Origin: Streptomyces sp. NWU339
GTDB lineage: Bacteria > Actinomycetota > Actinomycetes > Streptomycetales > Streptomycetaceae
Assembly (NCBI RefSeq): GCF_003143855.1
Contig: NZ_QFRK01000005.1
Span: 1 to 48,895 of the forward strand
Direction of reading: 5' to 3'
Length of the DNA: 48,895 nucleotides
Below the pieces are notes generated by a model that did not search any database, was not told the DNA's origin, and was given only the letters and a program-made list of their open reading frames with translations. Made by a program: the position numbers and the translations under genes. The first letter of the stretch is position 1; every line of letters starts with the position of its first letter. Of this stretch, positions 31,519-40,312 are shown piece after piece.

Positions 31519-31964
31519 ATGGGTATCGATGAGAACATTCGTACTGGTCGTCACTGCGTCTTCCGCATGCACGTCCACTTGGTTTTCGTGACGAAGTCCC
31601 GGCACTCCGTCTTCACCGGCCGGCACCTGACGCGCTGCGAGGAGATCATGCGGGCCGTGTGCGAGGACTTCGAGGCCGAGCTGGTGGAGTTCAACGGCGA
31701 GGCCAACCACGTCCACCTGCTCGTGGACTTCCCGCCGAAGGTCGCCGTGTCCAGGCTGGTGAACTCCCTCAAGAGCGTGTCCTCGCACCGTCTGCGGCTG
31801 GGGGCACCTCCCGGCCGAAGGCCGGGGGAGAGTTCCCCGACCTCGTCCGGCACTACTGGCGGGCGCAACGCCTGTGGTCCGGCTCGTACTTCGCCGGGTC
31901 GGTCGGCGGCGCGCCGCTCAGCATCGTGAAGCAGTACATCGAGCAGCAGAACCGGCCGCTCTGA
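31519..31964 (+). pseudogene. tnpA: tnpA, Y1/HUH transposase of the IS605 element, frameshifted
   Basis: From ATG 31519 (MGIDENIRTGRHCVFRMHVH) the frame shows the HUH motif HVHLL (NHVHLLVDFPPK) and runs to KSVSSHRLR. It then meets a 32-bp insertion (31798-31829) and shifts. The correct continuation EFPDLVRHYWRAQRLWSGSY then YFAGSVGGAPLSIVKQYIEQ is in another frame, ending at 31964. The catalytic Tyr of Y1 transposases lies in this second part (KQYIEQQ), so the protein produced would lack it. Apart from the insertion, the gene looks recent and undecayed. Confidence 0.85.
31798..31829. repeat. Palindromic mini-repeat inserted in tnpA
   Basis: 32 bp including CCTCCCGGCC-GAA-GGCCGGGGG, a hairpin-forming GC-rich sequence of a type I recall as scattered in Streptomyces genomes. 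It adds a length not divisible by three relative to the family sequence, which breaks tnpA. A related GC-rich palindromic piece interrupts the integrase remnant near 38600. Confidence 0.7.
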
Positions 31965-32142
31965 CGCCGGCTGAGGCGAACAGTGCGGATCCGTGCACAC
32001 ATCTGAGGTCAGAGCGGGCCAAAGATTCGCTTCACCACCGGGCTGAAGCCCGGTGCACTGCGAATAGACCCGGTAGCAGCGATGAGTTCCCGAACCGCAC
32101 AGGATGAGGATCTCGGCAAGAGCAGCGTCCAGCGGCTTGCTC

Positions 32143-32544
32143 TCACAAGGGCAGCGTTATGCCCAGTTGCTGCATGGCGGTGGAGGGCGGGCCGCCTTCG
32201 GAGCGTTCGGTCTTGTAGCCCTTCACACGGGGTTCGAGGGTGCGAGGGTCGACAGCTTCGGCGGGAGCGCCCTTGGTGTACAGGCCCTCGGGTTCGCTGT
32301 CGCGGTCGTGGGGCAGCAGCCAGAAGACGCGGCGGCGGAAGGTGCCGGAGGCCCGGGAGGGTTTGGCGGTGGGGCCGAGGAGGGCGTAGCCGACCATGCG
32401 GCCGTCGCGGTGGTAGGCGGGCTTGCTTTTGCGGGTGGGCAGCCGGTCCAGGCTTTGTCGGACGTAGTCGAGGTCGGTGGTGTCTTCCAGCCAGACGAGT
32501 GCGGTCTCGTGGCTGATCTCGTCCTCGGTGATCAGGGAGCTCAT
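32143..32544 (-). CDS. Small protein co-encoded with the SF3 helicase, unknown function
   Basis: 133 aa from ATG 32544, overlapping the helicase stop by four bases (ATGA), so it is translationally coupled. The sequence (SSLITEDEISHETALVWLED, then TFRRRVFWLLPHDRDSEPEG) has no motif I know. It has acidic start and basic middle, no signal peptide and no membrane segment. It is the last gene of the prim-pol/helicase operon, so a role in element replication or its control is the natural guess. Confidence 0.7.
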   Translation of the reverse strand: MSSLITEDEISHETALVWLEDTTDLDYVRQSLDRLPTRKSKPAYHRDGRMVGYALLGPTAKPSRASGTFRRRVFWLLPHDRDSEPEGLYTKGAPAEAVDPRTLEPRVKGYKTERSEGGPPSTAMQQLGITLPL

Positions 32545-34064
32545 GCGGTTGCTTCCCTCTCCTGGTCGGCGAGCAGTCCGATGCCCGGGTAGTACTTGCG
32601 CTGGTTGGACGTCATCATTTGCTTTGGTGAGGCCAGCCCCACCAGCTCTCGTGTGCGGGTGGCGAACGCGCGCGAGGATAGAGCGGGTGCTCCCTCATTC
32701 TGGCACCACGTCTTGTAGGTGCTGTAGAGACCTGCCTGCTCAGCGCGCAGGTCGGGGCCGAGGGCGCAGCATTCTTCGTAGAAGCGGCCGGTGTGGTCTT
32801 CGGTTTCGGCGTAGGCGGTGGTGGCGATGCGGACGCGTTCTGGGCCGGTCAGGTCGCGGGCGCCGGCGAGGTAGCGGCGGGCGCCGTCGATGAGCCAGGC
32901 CAGGATGCCGGGGCCTTCCTCGGTGACGAGGATGTCGGCCAGGTTGTCGATCTTGCGGTGGTCGGGGACGGTGTTCTCGAACGGGATCAGGCGCATGCGG
33001 CGCCAGAACGCGAAGCCGCCGGTGCCGACTTCGGGTCGGTGGTTGCCCACCAGGAGCAGTTTGTGGGTGGGGGTGAAGCTGAAGAAGTCCTGTCGCATGC
33101 GGCGGGCTTTGATGCGGTCGCCGCCGGTCAGGAGTTTGACGCGGGCTTCGTCGAACTTGTCGCCGGGGTTGACCTCGCTGCAGACGATGACGCGCCGACC
33201 GTGGAGTTCGGCGAGGTCGGTGGGGTGGCCTTCGTAGGGGCGGGCCATGAGGAAGCCGGGCGGGGCGGCGTCGGCGTAGTCGCCGAGGAGTTTCATCAGG
33301 ACGTCCAGCAGGACGGACTTGCCGTTCTTGCCGGCGCCGAAGAGGAACGGCAGGACCTGGCCGCCGACGTCACCGGTGACGGCGTAGCCCAGCAGCAGTT
33401 GCAGGTAGTCGATCATGTCGGCGCCTTCGGGGTTGGTGCCGAAGGTGTCGGTCAGGAAGACGTTCCAGCGCGGGGTGGGCGTGGGCTGCGGGCCGACGGT
33501 GGTGGAGCGGGAGTGGAAGTCCTTGTTGGGGTCGGGGGTCTTCACCAGGCCGGTGCGCAGGTCGACGATGCCATCCGGGGTGCACAGGGCGTAGGGGTCG
33601 GCGTCCAGGCGGGTGGCGTTGAGGACCATGCCGGGCGCGGAGCGGGCCTGCGTGAGCATGGCGTTGATGCCGGCGGTGGACAGGGCGCGGCGGCGGTGGC
33701 GCTGCAGGGCCTGCATGGTGAAACGGCCGAACTGGTCCTGGGTGGCGATGTTCTCGGCGAGGTCGCCGGCCGCCCACAGGACGGTGTCGTCCTCGTCGAT
33801 CTGCCAGCGGGTGGTGTCCCAGCAGTACCAGCCGATGCCGGGGACGTGGCGGAAGTCCTGGGCGTACAGCTTGACGAACAGCTTGGCGTTGCCGCGGTCG
33901 GTGAGGGTGTCGGGGAGCAGTCCGTCCGCGGTGGCCTGTGGGCCAGGGGATGCGGGTGCGATGGCTTGGGCGGGCAGGGCAAGCGTTGCCTGGCTGCGGA
34001 TCTGTTCGGCGACGGCCTGGGCGTCGAAGTCGAACAGGGTGTTGTCGTTGCCCGGGGAGGTCAT
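32541..34064 (-). CDS. P4/D5-type SF3 helicase (plasmid/phage primase C-terminal family)
   Basis: 507 aa. Family features in order: a D5_N-like helical region (TRWQIDEDDTVLWAAGDLAE), Walker A PFLFGAGKNGKSVLLDVL (GxxxxGKS), Walker B-like RRVIVCSEVN, and the SF3 motif C strand-loop KLLLVGNHRPEV with Asn sensor, then an Arg finger region FWRRMRLIPFE. Such hexameric helicases unwind the origin of plasmids and phages. The start overlaps the prim-pol stop by four bases (34061-34064), so the two are made together. Together with the adjacent iteron block this is a complete replication module. Confidence 0.88.
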   Translation of the reverse strand: MTSPGNDNTLFDFDAQAVAEQIRSQATLALPAQAIAPASPGPQATADGLLPDTLTDRGNAKLFVKLYAQDFRHVPGIGWYCWDTTRWQIDEDDTVLWAAGDLAENIATQDQFGRFTMQALQRHRRRALSTAGINAMLTQARSAPGMVLNATRLDADPYALCTPDGIVDLRTGLVKTPDPNKDFHSRSTTVGPQPTPTPRWNVFLTDTFGTNPEGADMIDYLQLLLGYAVTGDVGGQVLPFLFGAGKNGKSVLLDVLMKLLGDYADAAPPGFLMARPYEGHPTDLAELHGRRVIVCSEVNPGDKFDEARVKLLTGGDRIKARRMRQDFFSFTPTHKLLLVGNHRPEVGTGGFAFWRRMRLIPFENTVPDHRKIDNLADILVTEEGPGILAWLIDGARRYLAGARDLTGPERVRIATTAYAETEDHTGRFYEECCALGPDLRAEQAGLYSTYKTWCQNEGAPALSSRAFATRTRELVGLASPKQMMTSNQRKYYPGIGLLADQEREATA

Positions 34065-35173
34065 GGGCGGCCCCCTGGGTTCAGGGGCCGTTTGAGCCCG
34101 GCGGCCATGCCGCTGCGGATGATCTGTTCGGCTCGACGTTCCTGGCCGGGGCGGGCGGCGAATGCGGTCTCGCGTAGGGCGTGCTCGGCATCGTCCTGGG
34201 TGAGGCGTCCGGCGGCGACGAGTCCGCCGAGGGTATAGGCGGCACGGTTGAGGGCGTCGGAGAACCCTGCGCCTTCGGTTACCTGGCCACAGTCGGCGAC
34301 GGGAGCCAGGACAGCGGCGAGCGTACGGCTGGTGTGTTCGCGGCCACCGCCCGCGGCCAGGACGGCCTGCTGGGCGCGCGACGGGACCGGTCGGGAGGCG
34401 GGCATGCCGGGGGCGGGCAGGTGGCCGGTGCGTTCGAGTTCCTGCGCCAGCCAGACGGGCAGCACGGCGGGCTGGCGGACCTCACCGAGGGGTGTGTAGG
34501 TACCAGCGCTGGTGGTGGTGCCGGGGGCGATGATGTAGCCGCCGTGGGCGCGGACGTCGACTTGCCAGGCTAGGGCACGGCTCTGGCTGGATCCGGAGGA
34601 GCATTGCCAGCGGCGGGTGTCTCCGGCTCGGTACCACACGTGGAGGCCGCCGGAGGGCGTACGTACTCGCAGCGTTGTGGCGTCCTCTGCTGGGCTGAGT
34701 ACGCCTCGCAGGGCGGCCAGTACCGCGAGGGTGTGGAAGCCCGTGGACAGGCCGGTCAGGTCAACGTGGTCGCCGATGGGGATTCCCGGCAGGAGCCGGT
34801 CTCGGCTGGGTGGCTGGGCCTCATGGGCGTCGATGTCGATGACGACCAGGCCCGCGGGGCCGCAGGCGACGCCGACTCCGAAGTCGGGATAGCTCCCCCA
34901 CCACTGGTCGATGCGGCGCTGATCGAGGGTGGCGGCGTGGAATCCGTGGCACCAGCGACCGGCGGACAGGCAGGGACAGCCGGCATGAGCGTGCCCGGGT
35001 CGGCGACAGTCGTAGCAGTTCGCGGCCGGTGTCTTGCGGCCTGGCGCCAAGGGGTGGACCGGCCAGCCCCTGCGGGCGCACCACCGTGCCATGGTGAGAG
35101 ACCGTTGAGCGACTGAAGCGCTGGGGACGGGCTGCTTTGAGTCGCTGGGGGAAATCTCCAGCTCAGCAGACAT
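34061..35173 (-). CDS. Bifunctional DNA primase/polymerase (AEP prim-pol)
   Basis: 370 aa from ATG 35173, with AGGGGG 5 bp upstream. It has the archaeo-eukaryotic primase signature: GVGVACGPAGLVVIDIDAHE (catalytic D-x-D), then TPSGGLHVWYR (the s-H-x-h motif) and WQVDVRAHGGYIIAPG (third acid). The first 70 residues include C-x2-C...C-x-C-type cysteines (NCYDCRRPGHAHAGCPC), a likely zinc knuckle. It primes and extends DNA at the origin. This matches the RepPP replication type of actinomycete integrative conjugative elements (AICEs). Iterons lie directly upstream and even inside its first codons. Confidence 0.88.
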   Translation of the reverse strand: MSAELEISPSDSKQPVPSASVAQRSLTMARWCARRGWPVHPLAPGRKTPAANCYDCRRPGHAHAGCPCLSAGRWCHGFHAATLDQRRIDQWWGSYPDFGVGVACGPAGLVVIDIDAHEAQPPSRDRLLPGIPIGDHVDLTGLSTGFHTLAVLAALRGVLSPAEDATTLRVRTPSGGLHVWYRAGDTRRWQCSSGSSQSRALAWQVDVRAHGGYIIAPGTTTSAGTYTPLGEVRQPAVLPVWLAQELERTGHLPAPGMPASRPVPSRAQQAVLAAGGGREHTSRTLAAVLAPVADCGQVTEGAGFSDALNRAAYTLGGLVAAGRLTQDDAEHALRETAFAARPGQERRAEQIIRSGMAAGLKRPLNPGGRP

Positions 35174-35680
35174 GTACACCCCCTAGTAGCGACTGAAGCG
35201 ACTCAACGACGGACATACCTTAGCGAATACAGCAGTGACAGGCGTGGAGCATGGGTCGTGTCGGTAAGAGGCCGGGCACAGAAGACCGTTCAGCGACCGA
35301 AACGGTCGGTCAGCGACCGTAGCCTCTTCGATCGCTGACCGAGCGCCTGCGACAGAAGACCAGTTCAGAGACTTCACGGGCAAGAAACAGCGACTGAAGC
35401 GACTGAAGTCCTCTATATATGACGCACACGCGCGCATGGATGTCTTCATATATCTTGAACTTGGGTCGCTTCGGTCGCTCGGGGTGCGGTAGACCAACTC
35501 TGAGCTGGGGTTTTCTATGAGGACGAGTGAGCGACCGAAGGATCGCCGAGTCGCTGAGCTTCAGTCGCTGCCCCGCTGAAGGACCGAAGCGACTCAAGCG
35601 ACCCACACCTCTATAGGCCATGGCGCCCCCTGCGATTGTGGAGTGCCATCGCCGATGAGTCGCTTCGGTCGCTTGAGTCA
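35105..35680. other. Putative iteron-type replication origin
   Basis: About nine sites related to GCGACYGAAGCGACT occur in both orientations: 35109, 35189, 35293, 35390 (with an exact 9-bp tandem GCGACTGAA x2), 35463 (inverted), 35531, 35551, 35583 and 35657 (inverted). An AT-rich core with CTATATATG (35412) and CATATATC (35447) lies in the middle, unusual in this GC-rich DNA. It abuts the prim-pol start. No credible gene overlaps it. Together these features are what an initiator-bound origin looks like. Confidence 0.75.
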
Positions 35681-36344
35681 CCAGCCTGTTTGCCGGACAG
35701 GCGTTCTGCGTTCTTGCGAGGGAGCCAGGCCGACAGTTCCGAGGGACGCCGTCGAGGCCCGATGTGGTGCGCCCCTGCTGATGAGCGACGAGCGGTGCTA
35801 CGCCGCCGAGATCGCGCTGGGGAGCGGCTGCGTCAATGCGTGCGAACCCACTCACCCAGCCACTTGGTGTGCCGGACGATGTCCGTGCTCGCGAAAGAGG
35901 CGCCGAGGACCTGGAGTTCGAGGCAGCCGTCGAAGGCGCCCTCGCCGAAGCGGGTAGGGTGCGCACCGCCGCCGCGGTGCTGGATCGTCTCAGCGTGCCC
36001 GCTCAGGCGAGGGTCGGGACTTTCGGATGGCTGCATTGCGACTGCTGCCCGGCCGGAGCCGAGCTACTACCCGAGCAGCACCCGTGGTCCCACCTCGGTC
36101 GTGCGAATGCTGCGCTGCACGAACAGCGCCATGCGGTCCAGCGAGCAGCAGCTACAGGTTCCGGGAGAGCGTCTCGCCATACGCGAGCGGCAGGGTCGCC
36201 ACTTCGGGTCAGCTGCCAACGCACGTCGCCGGGTCCACCCCGGTCACCGGTGTGAGCCACAGGGCGGTGTGCGACTGGAGGACCTGCTCGATGGTGCGGT
36301 AGTCCAGCGTGGTCCCGCACGACAGCGTCAGCTGGTCTTCGGTG
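35681..36344. other. Scrambled region without an intact gene
   Basis: On the minus strand a protein-like tail (FGEGAFDGCLELQVLGASFA, then STDIVRHTKWLGEWVRTH) ends at 35833, and around 36250-36310 a piece LSCGTTLDYRTIEQVLQSHT is seen. These frames are disconnected, lack starts and were not recognised. They look like debris from insertions next to the origin. Confidence 0.4.
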
Positions 36345-36573
36345 TCGGCCGGGGCGCCGGCCGGCGTCGACCTCGGCCTTGCGGACCCAGGTCCGCACCG
36401 TCTCGGCGGAACCGCTGCCCAGCTTCGCGGCGACGGCCTTCATCGCGGCCCACTCAGTTGGGTAGTTGGGGCGGATCTCCGTGACCATGCGCATCGCACG
36501 CTCACGAAGCTCGGCAGGATAGGGGGACGGACGGGCCATGACTCGATCTTCTCAGGGAATCGAGCCTCCATCA
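36345..36573 (-). pseudogene. IS3-family orfA fragment
   Basis: ATG 36539 opens MARPSPYPAELRERAMRMVT with the HTH of IS3-type OrfA (AKLGSGSAETVRTWVRKAEV) and stops matching after DAGRRP. The leucine zipper half and orfB are gone. The probable IS end (TGATGGAGGCTCGATT on the minus strand) at 36573 directly abuts the truncated IS6 copy, so this IS inserted into it. Confidence 0.75.
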
Positions 36574-37034
36574 GCCCCGGAGCGGTTCACCTTCACCAGG
36601 CGGCGGAAGAAACACCTGGCCGCGGCTGTGTCCCGGCGGCTCTGCACGAGGATGTCGAGCACGGTGCCGTCCTGCTCGACGGCCCGCCACAGGTACGTCA
36701 GCTCCCCGTTGATCTTGATGAAGACCTCGTCCAGGTGCCATGTGTCCCCGAGCCGGGACCGGCGGCGGCACAGCCCGTTCGCGTAGGCCTGCCCGAACTT
36801 GGCGCACCAGCGGCGGACCGTCTCATGGGAGACGAGCACGCCGTGCCGGGCATCAGCTCCCCGGCCTCGCGGTACGACAGCGGGAAGCGGTGGTACCGCC
36901 ACACGCAGTGGGAGATGACCTCGATCGGGTACTGGTGGCCCTGGTACGACGGCGGTGCGCTGTCCACGGGCAATCCCTCCCAGCGTGATCAACCCGAAGA
37001 TCATCCCACCCGGACAGCCAACGTGACAGAGCCC
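36574..37034 (-). pseudogene. IS6-family transposase fragment (copy 1)
   Basis: The inverted repeat GGGCTCTGTCACGTTGGCTG (minus strand, 37015-37034) is followed by a transposase reading APPSYQGHQYPIEVISHCVW and FPLSYREAGELM. A 1-bp deletion near 36855 (relative to copy 2) then shifts the frame to GVLVSHETVRRWCAKFGQAY and HLDEVFIKINGELTYLWRAV. The catalytic DDE domain is cut after FFRRLVKVNRS where the IS3 fragment begins. Its partner copy at 47491-48354 is in the opposite orientation. Confidence 0.8.
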
Positions 37035-37469
37035 ATGTCGCTGCACCTGACCACCGGGCAGGTGGTGTGGGAGGCGGCCGCCTTGCTCGCCATCGGAACG
37101 CTGCTGGTCTACGTGGCCTACCGGCTCGAGCGGGACGCCCGTGACCGGCTGATCGGTGAGGCGGCCGATCCAGAGGCGAGTGAGCGGATCCGCGAGCTGC
37201 TGGTGGCGCAGCCCGAGACCGACGGTGTGGAGGCCCTCTTCACGATGCAGACCGGCCTCGACACCGCCCTGGTGGCGGCCCGGGTCGACCTCGTACCTGG
37301 CCTGGACAGCGAGTGGGTGGAGGAGGTCGCCGTCCGCATCAAACGGTCCATCGGCGACGCGGTCCCCGAGGCGGCGCAGGTCTTCCTCGACGTCACCGAC
37401 CGGAACGCCCCGGAGGCGCGGGAGGCATGGGAGAGCCCCGCCGCGACGGGGGAGCGCGGCGAGGCCTGA
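37035..37469 (+). pseudogene. 3' part of a CDF cation-efflux transporter gene
   Basis: 145 codons from the ATG touching the IS6 end. The last membrane helix (VWEAAALLAIGTLLVYVAYR) and the cytoplasmic domain (DRLIGEAADPEASERIRELL, TMQTGLDTALVAARVDLVPG, VPEAAQVFLDVTD) match cation diffusion facilitators. The first four or five helices with the metal-binding HD-HD residues are absent, removed by the IS6 insertion. Transport is impossible; a soluble remnant could be made at most. Confidence 0.7.
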
Positions 37470-37565
37470 GGCACGCGTGCCCGGCCGCCGGTGGTTCATG
37501 CGCACCGGGCCGAAGAAAGTGTCCCCGGTGCGCGCGAGCGCCCCGCCAGCCGGGTTACCCCCGCT

Positions 37566-38012
37566 TCACTCCTCCTTCGCCTCCAGCACGAACACGGGGA
37601 TCTCCCGGTCCGTCTTCTCCTGGTACTCGGCGTAGGGAGGGAAGGCCGCGACGGCTCGCTCCCACCAGTCGGTCTTCTCCGCCCCAGTCACCTCGCGAGC
37701 CGTCATGTCCTGCCGTACTGGTCCGTCCCGGAGTTCGACCTGCGGATGGGCCTTGAGGTTGTGGTACCAGACCGGGTGCCTGGGCGCTCCGCCCAGTGAG
37801 GCCACCACCGCATAGCGCCCCTCGTGCTCGACTCGCATCAGCGGGGTCTTGCGCAGCTTGCCGCTTCTGGCGCCCCGGCTGGTCAGCAGGACGACGGGCA
37901 GGCCGGTGCCCCGCAGGGTCGTTCCCTGCGTCCCGCCGGAGTTCTCGTACAGCTCCACCTGCTCGCGCACCCACTGTGTCGGACTGGGTTCGTACTCGCC
38001 CTCGAGAGGCAT
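37566..38012 (-). CDS. Deazaflavin(F420)-dependent nitroreductase family protein (Ddn type)
   Basis: 148 aa from ATG 38012 ([20 protein letters not shown]). The split-barrel motif [36 protein letters not shown] (read in parts) and [19 protein letters not shown] is diagnostic of the actinobacterial Ddn/F420-binding family. The C-terminus [18 protein letters not shown] is also typical. Such enzymes reduce diverse small molecules with F420H2 in the cytosol. It stands alone between transposon remnants, so it may be cargo of the composite region. Confidence 0.85.
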   Translation of the reverse strand: MPLEGEYEPSPTQWVREQVELYENSGGTQGTTLRGTGLPVVLLTSRGARSGKLRKTPLMRVEHEGRYAVVASLGGAPRHPVWYHNLKAHPQVELRDGPVRQDMTAREVTGAEKTDWWERAVAAFPPYAEYQEKTDREIPVFVLEAKEE

Positions 38013-38240
38013 GGCATCCGTCCCATCGTCGTCGCGTTCCGCGGCTGACTCGGTGTCCCGTGCACCACCGAAGCGCACGGGACGCATCCGCTCCGGGACC
38101 AGTCTCGGCCGCACCGGCGCAGGACCCTGGTCGTCACGGCGCCGTCGGCGTGTCCACGGCACCGTGATGCGCGCCCGCACCGTCGGGCCCCGGCCGTCGA
38201 AGGGTATGGACGGGCGCGGAAAGTGCGCGCACGCATGACA

Positions 38241-38255
38241 TTGACATCCTGTCAA
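38241..38255. promoter_or_regulatory. Palindrome TTGACA-TCC-TGTCAA
   Basis: A perfect 6-bp inverted repeat, about 230 bp upstream of the nitroreductase start, followed at 38272-38281 by the palindrome GGTCCGGACC. It may be an operator or a coincidental -35 box; nothing else was found in 38013-38415. Confidence 0.25.
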
Positions 38256-38415
38256 AGCGGGGCTTTCGTATGGTCCGGACCACCGAACGGGACATTGCGG
38301 GTGCCGATAAAGCATCCGTGCAGGTGGCCGCCTTGAGCGCCGCTCTCCGGCCGGGGCCGCTGCCTGCCCCGCGATCTTCACGGGGACAGGGGCCGGGCGG
38401 CATCATGATCGTGTC

Positions 38416-39434
38416 GTGCCGCCGCGCCTAGCCCACCTCGCCCTGACCAACACCTTCGCGCTCCTGCGCCCGTTGCCCAGGAGCGACCGGGACAAAGACA
38501 TCGAGATCCTCGCACTACGGCACCAACCGCCGGTCCTGCAGCGCCAAGTCGGCCAGCCCAGGTTCACCGACACCGACCGTGCAGTTCTCGCCGGCCTGCC
38601 CCCCCACCTCCCGGGGGCAAGCCGCCGCACCTCCTGTTGCCGGTCCGCCCGGACACGATCCTGCGCCGGCCCCACAACCCGCTCACCCGGAGCCACGCCG
38701 CGACCCGCACGTCGAAACGCCGCGGGCGCCCACCCACCGTCCGCTCGACCCGCACCCTCGTGCCGCCCTCGGCATCGAGGCCGCCGCCTGCCCGGTCTGG
38801 GAGATCCTCCGCGAGCACGGCATCCCGCCCACGCCCGAACGGCAGAGCACGACCCGGGCCGCCTTTCCGCGCAGTCAGGCCGACGCGCTGCCCTCCTGCG
38901 ACCCGTTCGAGACTCGCACCCTGACCGGCGTGCCTGTCCATCTTCGCCGTCATCAAGCACGCCACCAGGCGCGTCCGGCTCCCGGGCACCACCGCGCAGT
39001 GGATCGTGCGGCTGGGGCGTGACCTCGTCCTGGAGCTGCAGGACGCAGGCAGCAGGGCCCGATTCCTGATCCGCGATCGGGACTCGAAGTTCACGCAGGC
39101 CTTCGACGCCGTGCTCGCCGGTGCCGGGCTGGAGGCCGTCACCAGCGGTGCCCGGATGCCCCGAAGGAACTCCCTCATACAGCGCTGGCTACCGACCTGC
39201 CGCGGGGAGCTGCTGGATTGCACCTTGAGCTGGAACCAGAGCCACCTCCTGCACGCGCTCCGCGAGTTCGAATCGTTCTGCAGCGGGCATCGGCCGCACC
39301 GGGCCCTTGGCCAGGCCGCCCCGCTCCGCTCGCTGCCTGAACCGACCACCAGACCAGGACAGATCGTGCACCTGGAGATCCACCGACAAGACCGGCTCGG
39401 CGGAACCCTGCATGAGTATCAGCAGGCCGCCTGA
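38416..39434 (+). pseudogene. Integrase-core (rve) transposase remnant with several frameshifts
   Basis: Pieces in order: NTFALLRPLPRSDRDKDIEI and LALRHQPPVLQRQ (frame 1, about 38416-38580); VWEILREHGIPPTPERQS and SQADALPSCDPFETRTLTGV (another frame, about 38780-38935); and RARFLIRDRDSKFTQAFDAV to LHEYQQAA (third frame, 39006-39434). Together they make the common Streptomyces HTH-plus-rve transposase. A GC-rich palindromic piece near 38600 is one lesion. Catalytic D residues are split across frames. Inactive. Confidence 0.75.
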
Positions 39435-39834
39435 ACAGGCCGGATGGTTAATCGGCACCCGCCCTCTCCCCTGTCGAGCAGCTCGTGCGCCTGGACCATC
39501 TCGGCTTCCGCCAGGGGGCCGTCCGGGCCGGGAAGCGAGCTATCGCCACGGGGTGCCCGATCCGACGGCCTGACCTTGAGTCTCGGACCCACTTGACGGC
39601 TCGCCACGTAGGTGCGAGCGCGCGACCCTCGCGCACAGGAGAGTGAGTAAAATAGGAATGAAGTCGCTTATACCCATGAACAGTTGTCTTGTCTTTCATG
39701 CCGCTTCTGTAGGCCTTTCCTGCTTTCACCGAAGGGCGCGACAGGCCGAGTGCGCACCCTCAAGGACGCCCACCTGAAAAGCAAAAAGAGAGTAAAAACA
39801 CCCTCTGACCTGCTGTTTCACAAATGCACTACCG
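39435..39834. other. Non-coding region upstream of the partition locus
   Basis: No gene seen. A comparatively AT-rich patch (GTGAGTAAAATAGGAATG near 39644) stands out from the surroundings and could be a promoter or spacer element of the plasmid block. Confidence 0.4.
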
Positions 39835-39873
39835 AGGACACAGGGTGGGACACAGTGAGGGACACTGGGACAC
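39835..39873 (+). repeat. Upstream GGGACAC array (candidate centromere/parS-like site)
   Basis: Four heptamers in direct orientation: AGGACAC at 39835, then GGGACAC at 39847, 39859 and 39867, i.e. start spacing 12, 12, 8. The same number and spacing recur after the parA operon at 42431-42469. Binding by the parA partner protein is inferred. The remaining 39874-40312 holds only an unconvincing plus-strand frame (39895-40231). Confidence 0.75.
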
Positions 39874-40312
39874 AGCCGCCCTTCCGGGGGTTCCTATGGC
39901 CGACGTCCACGAAGGAAACTGCAGCACCCTCGGCGCCGTACCGACCGACACGCAACCACTCCATTCGCCCAACACGACCGCGACACGAGGAGGCGTCGAC
40001 GCTCCTTCAACGGGGGGTGGCAACTCACTTGGGCGCACTTCCGTGCGTCCCACCCAAGGGGACATCACGTCTCTGCTAGCGTGGCCTCGCCATCCAACAG
40101 GCCGGATGGCAGCCGAGCAGCCGCCTAGGAAGTTCGGCACCGAAGCGACCAGCCGTCGGGTGATGAAGGTTGACGGGCAAGCAGCCCTCCTCCCACACAG
40201 CCCTCTCCTATCGGCACTCACCGCAATCTGAGGGTCGCTGCAGTGCCAGCTGACGCGGGTGCACGGTAGCCAAGTAGCATCTCGCCCAGAAGTAAGCAGG
40301 TACACAACTCAC

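Larger units (their letters stand above)
30247..32066. mobile_element. IS200/IS605-family element with divergent tnpA and tnpB
   Basis: Right end: an 8-bp-stem hairpin at 30256-30277 (TCGCCCCC-GTGAAC-complement), followed on the minus strand by the usual terminal GAGGATGTCAA ending at 30247. Left end: hairpin CACCGGGCT-GA-complement at 32036-32055, bracketed by ATTCGC and GCGAAT. The exact left boundary is uncertain by some bases. tnpB (minus) and tnpA (plus) start 16 bp apart and diverge. tnpA is frameshifted, so the element cannot move alone. It separates chromosomal-looking genes from the plasmid-like block. Confidence 0.8.

Noticed and set aside
35105..35680. CRISPR array
   Set aside because: The repeats are short (about 9-16 bp), in both orientations and irregularly spaced, with no cas gene nearby; an origin fits better.
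39895..40231. Plus-strand frame MADVHEGNCSTLG... as a gene
   Set aside because: No convincing ribosome site, Thr/Pro/Ser-rich without fold or motif, and it lies in the probable parA control region.
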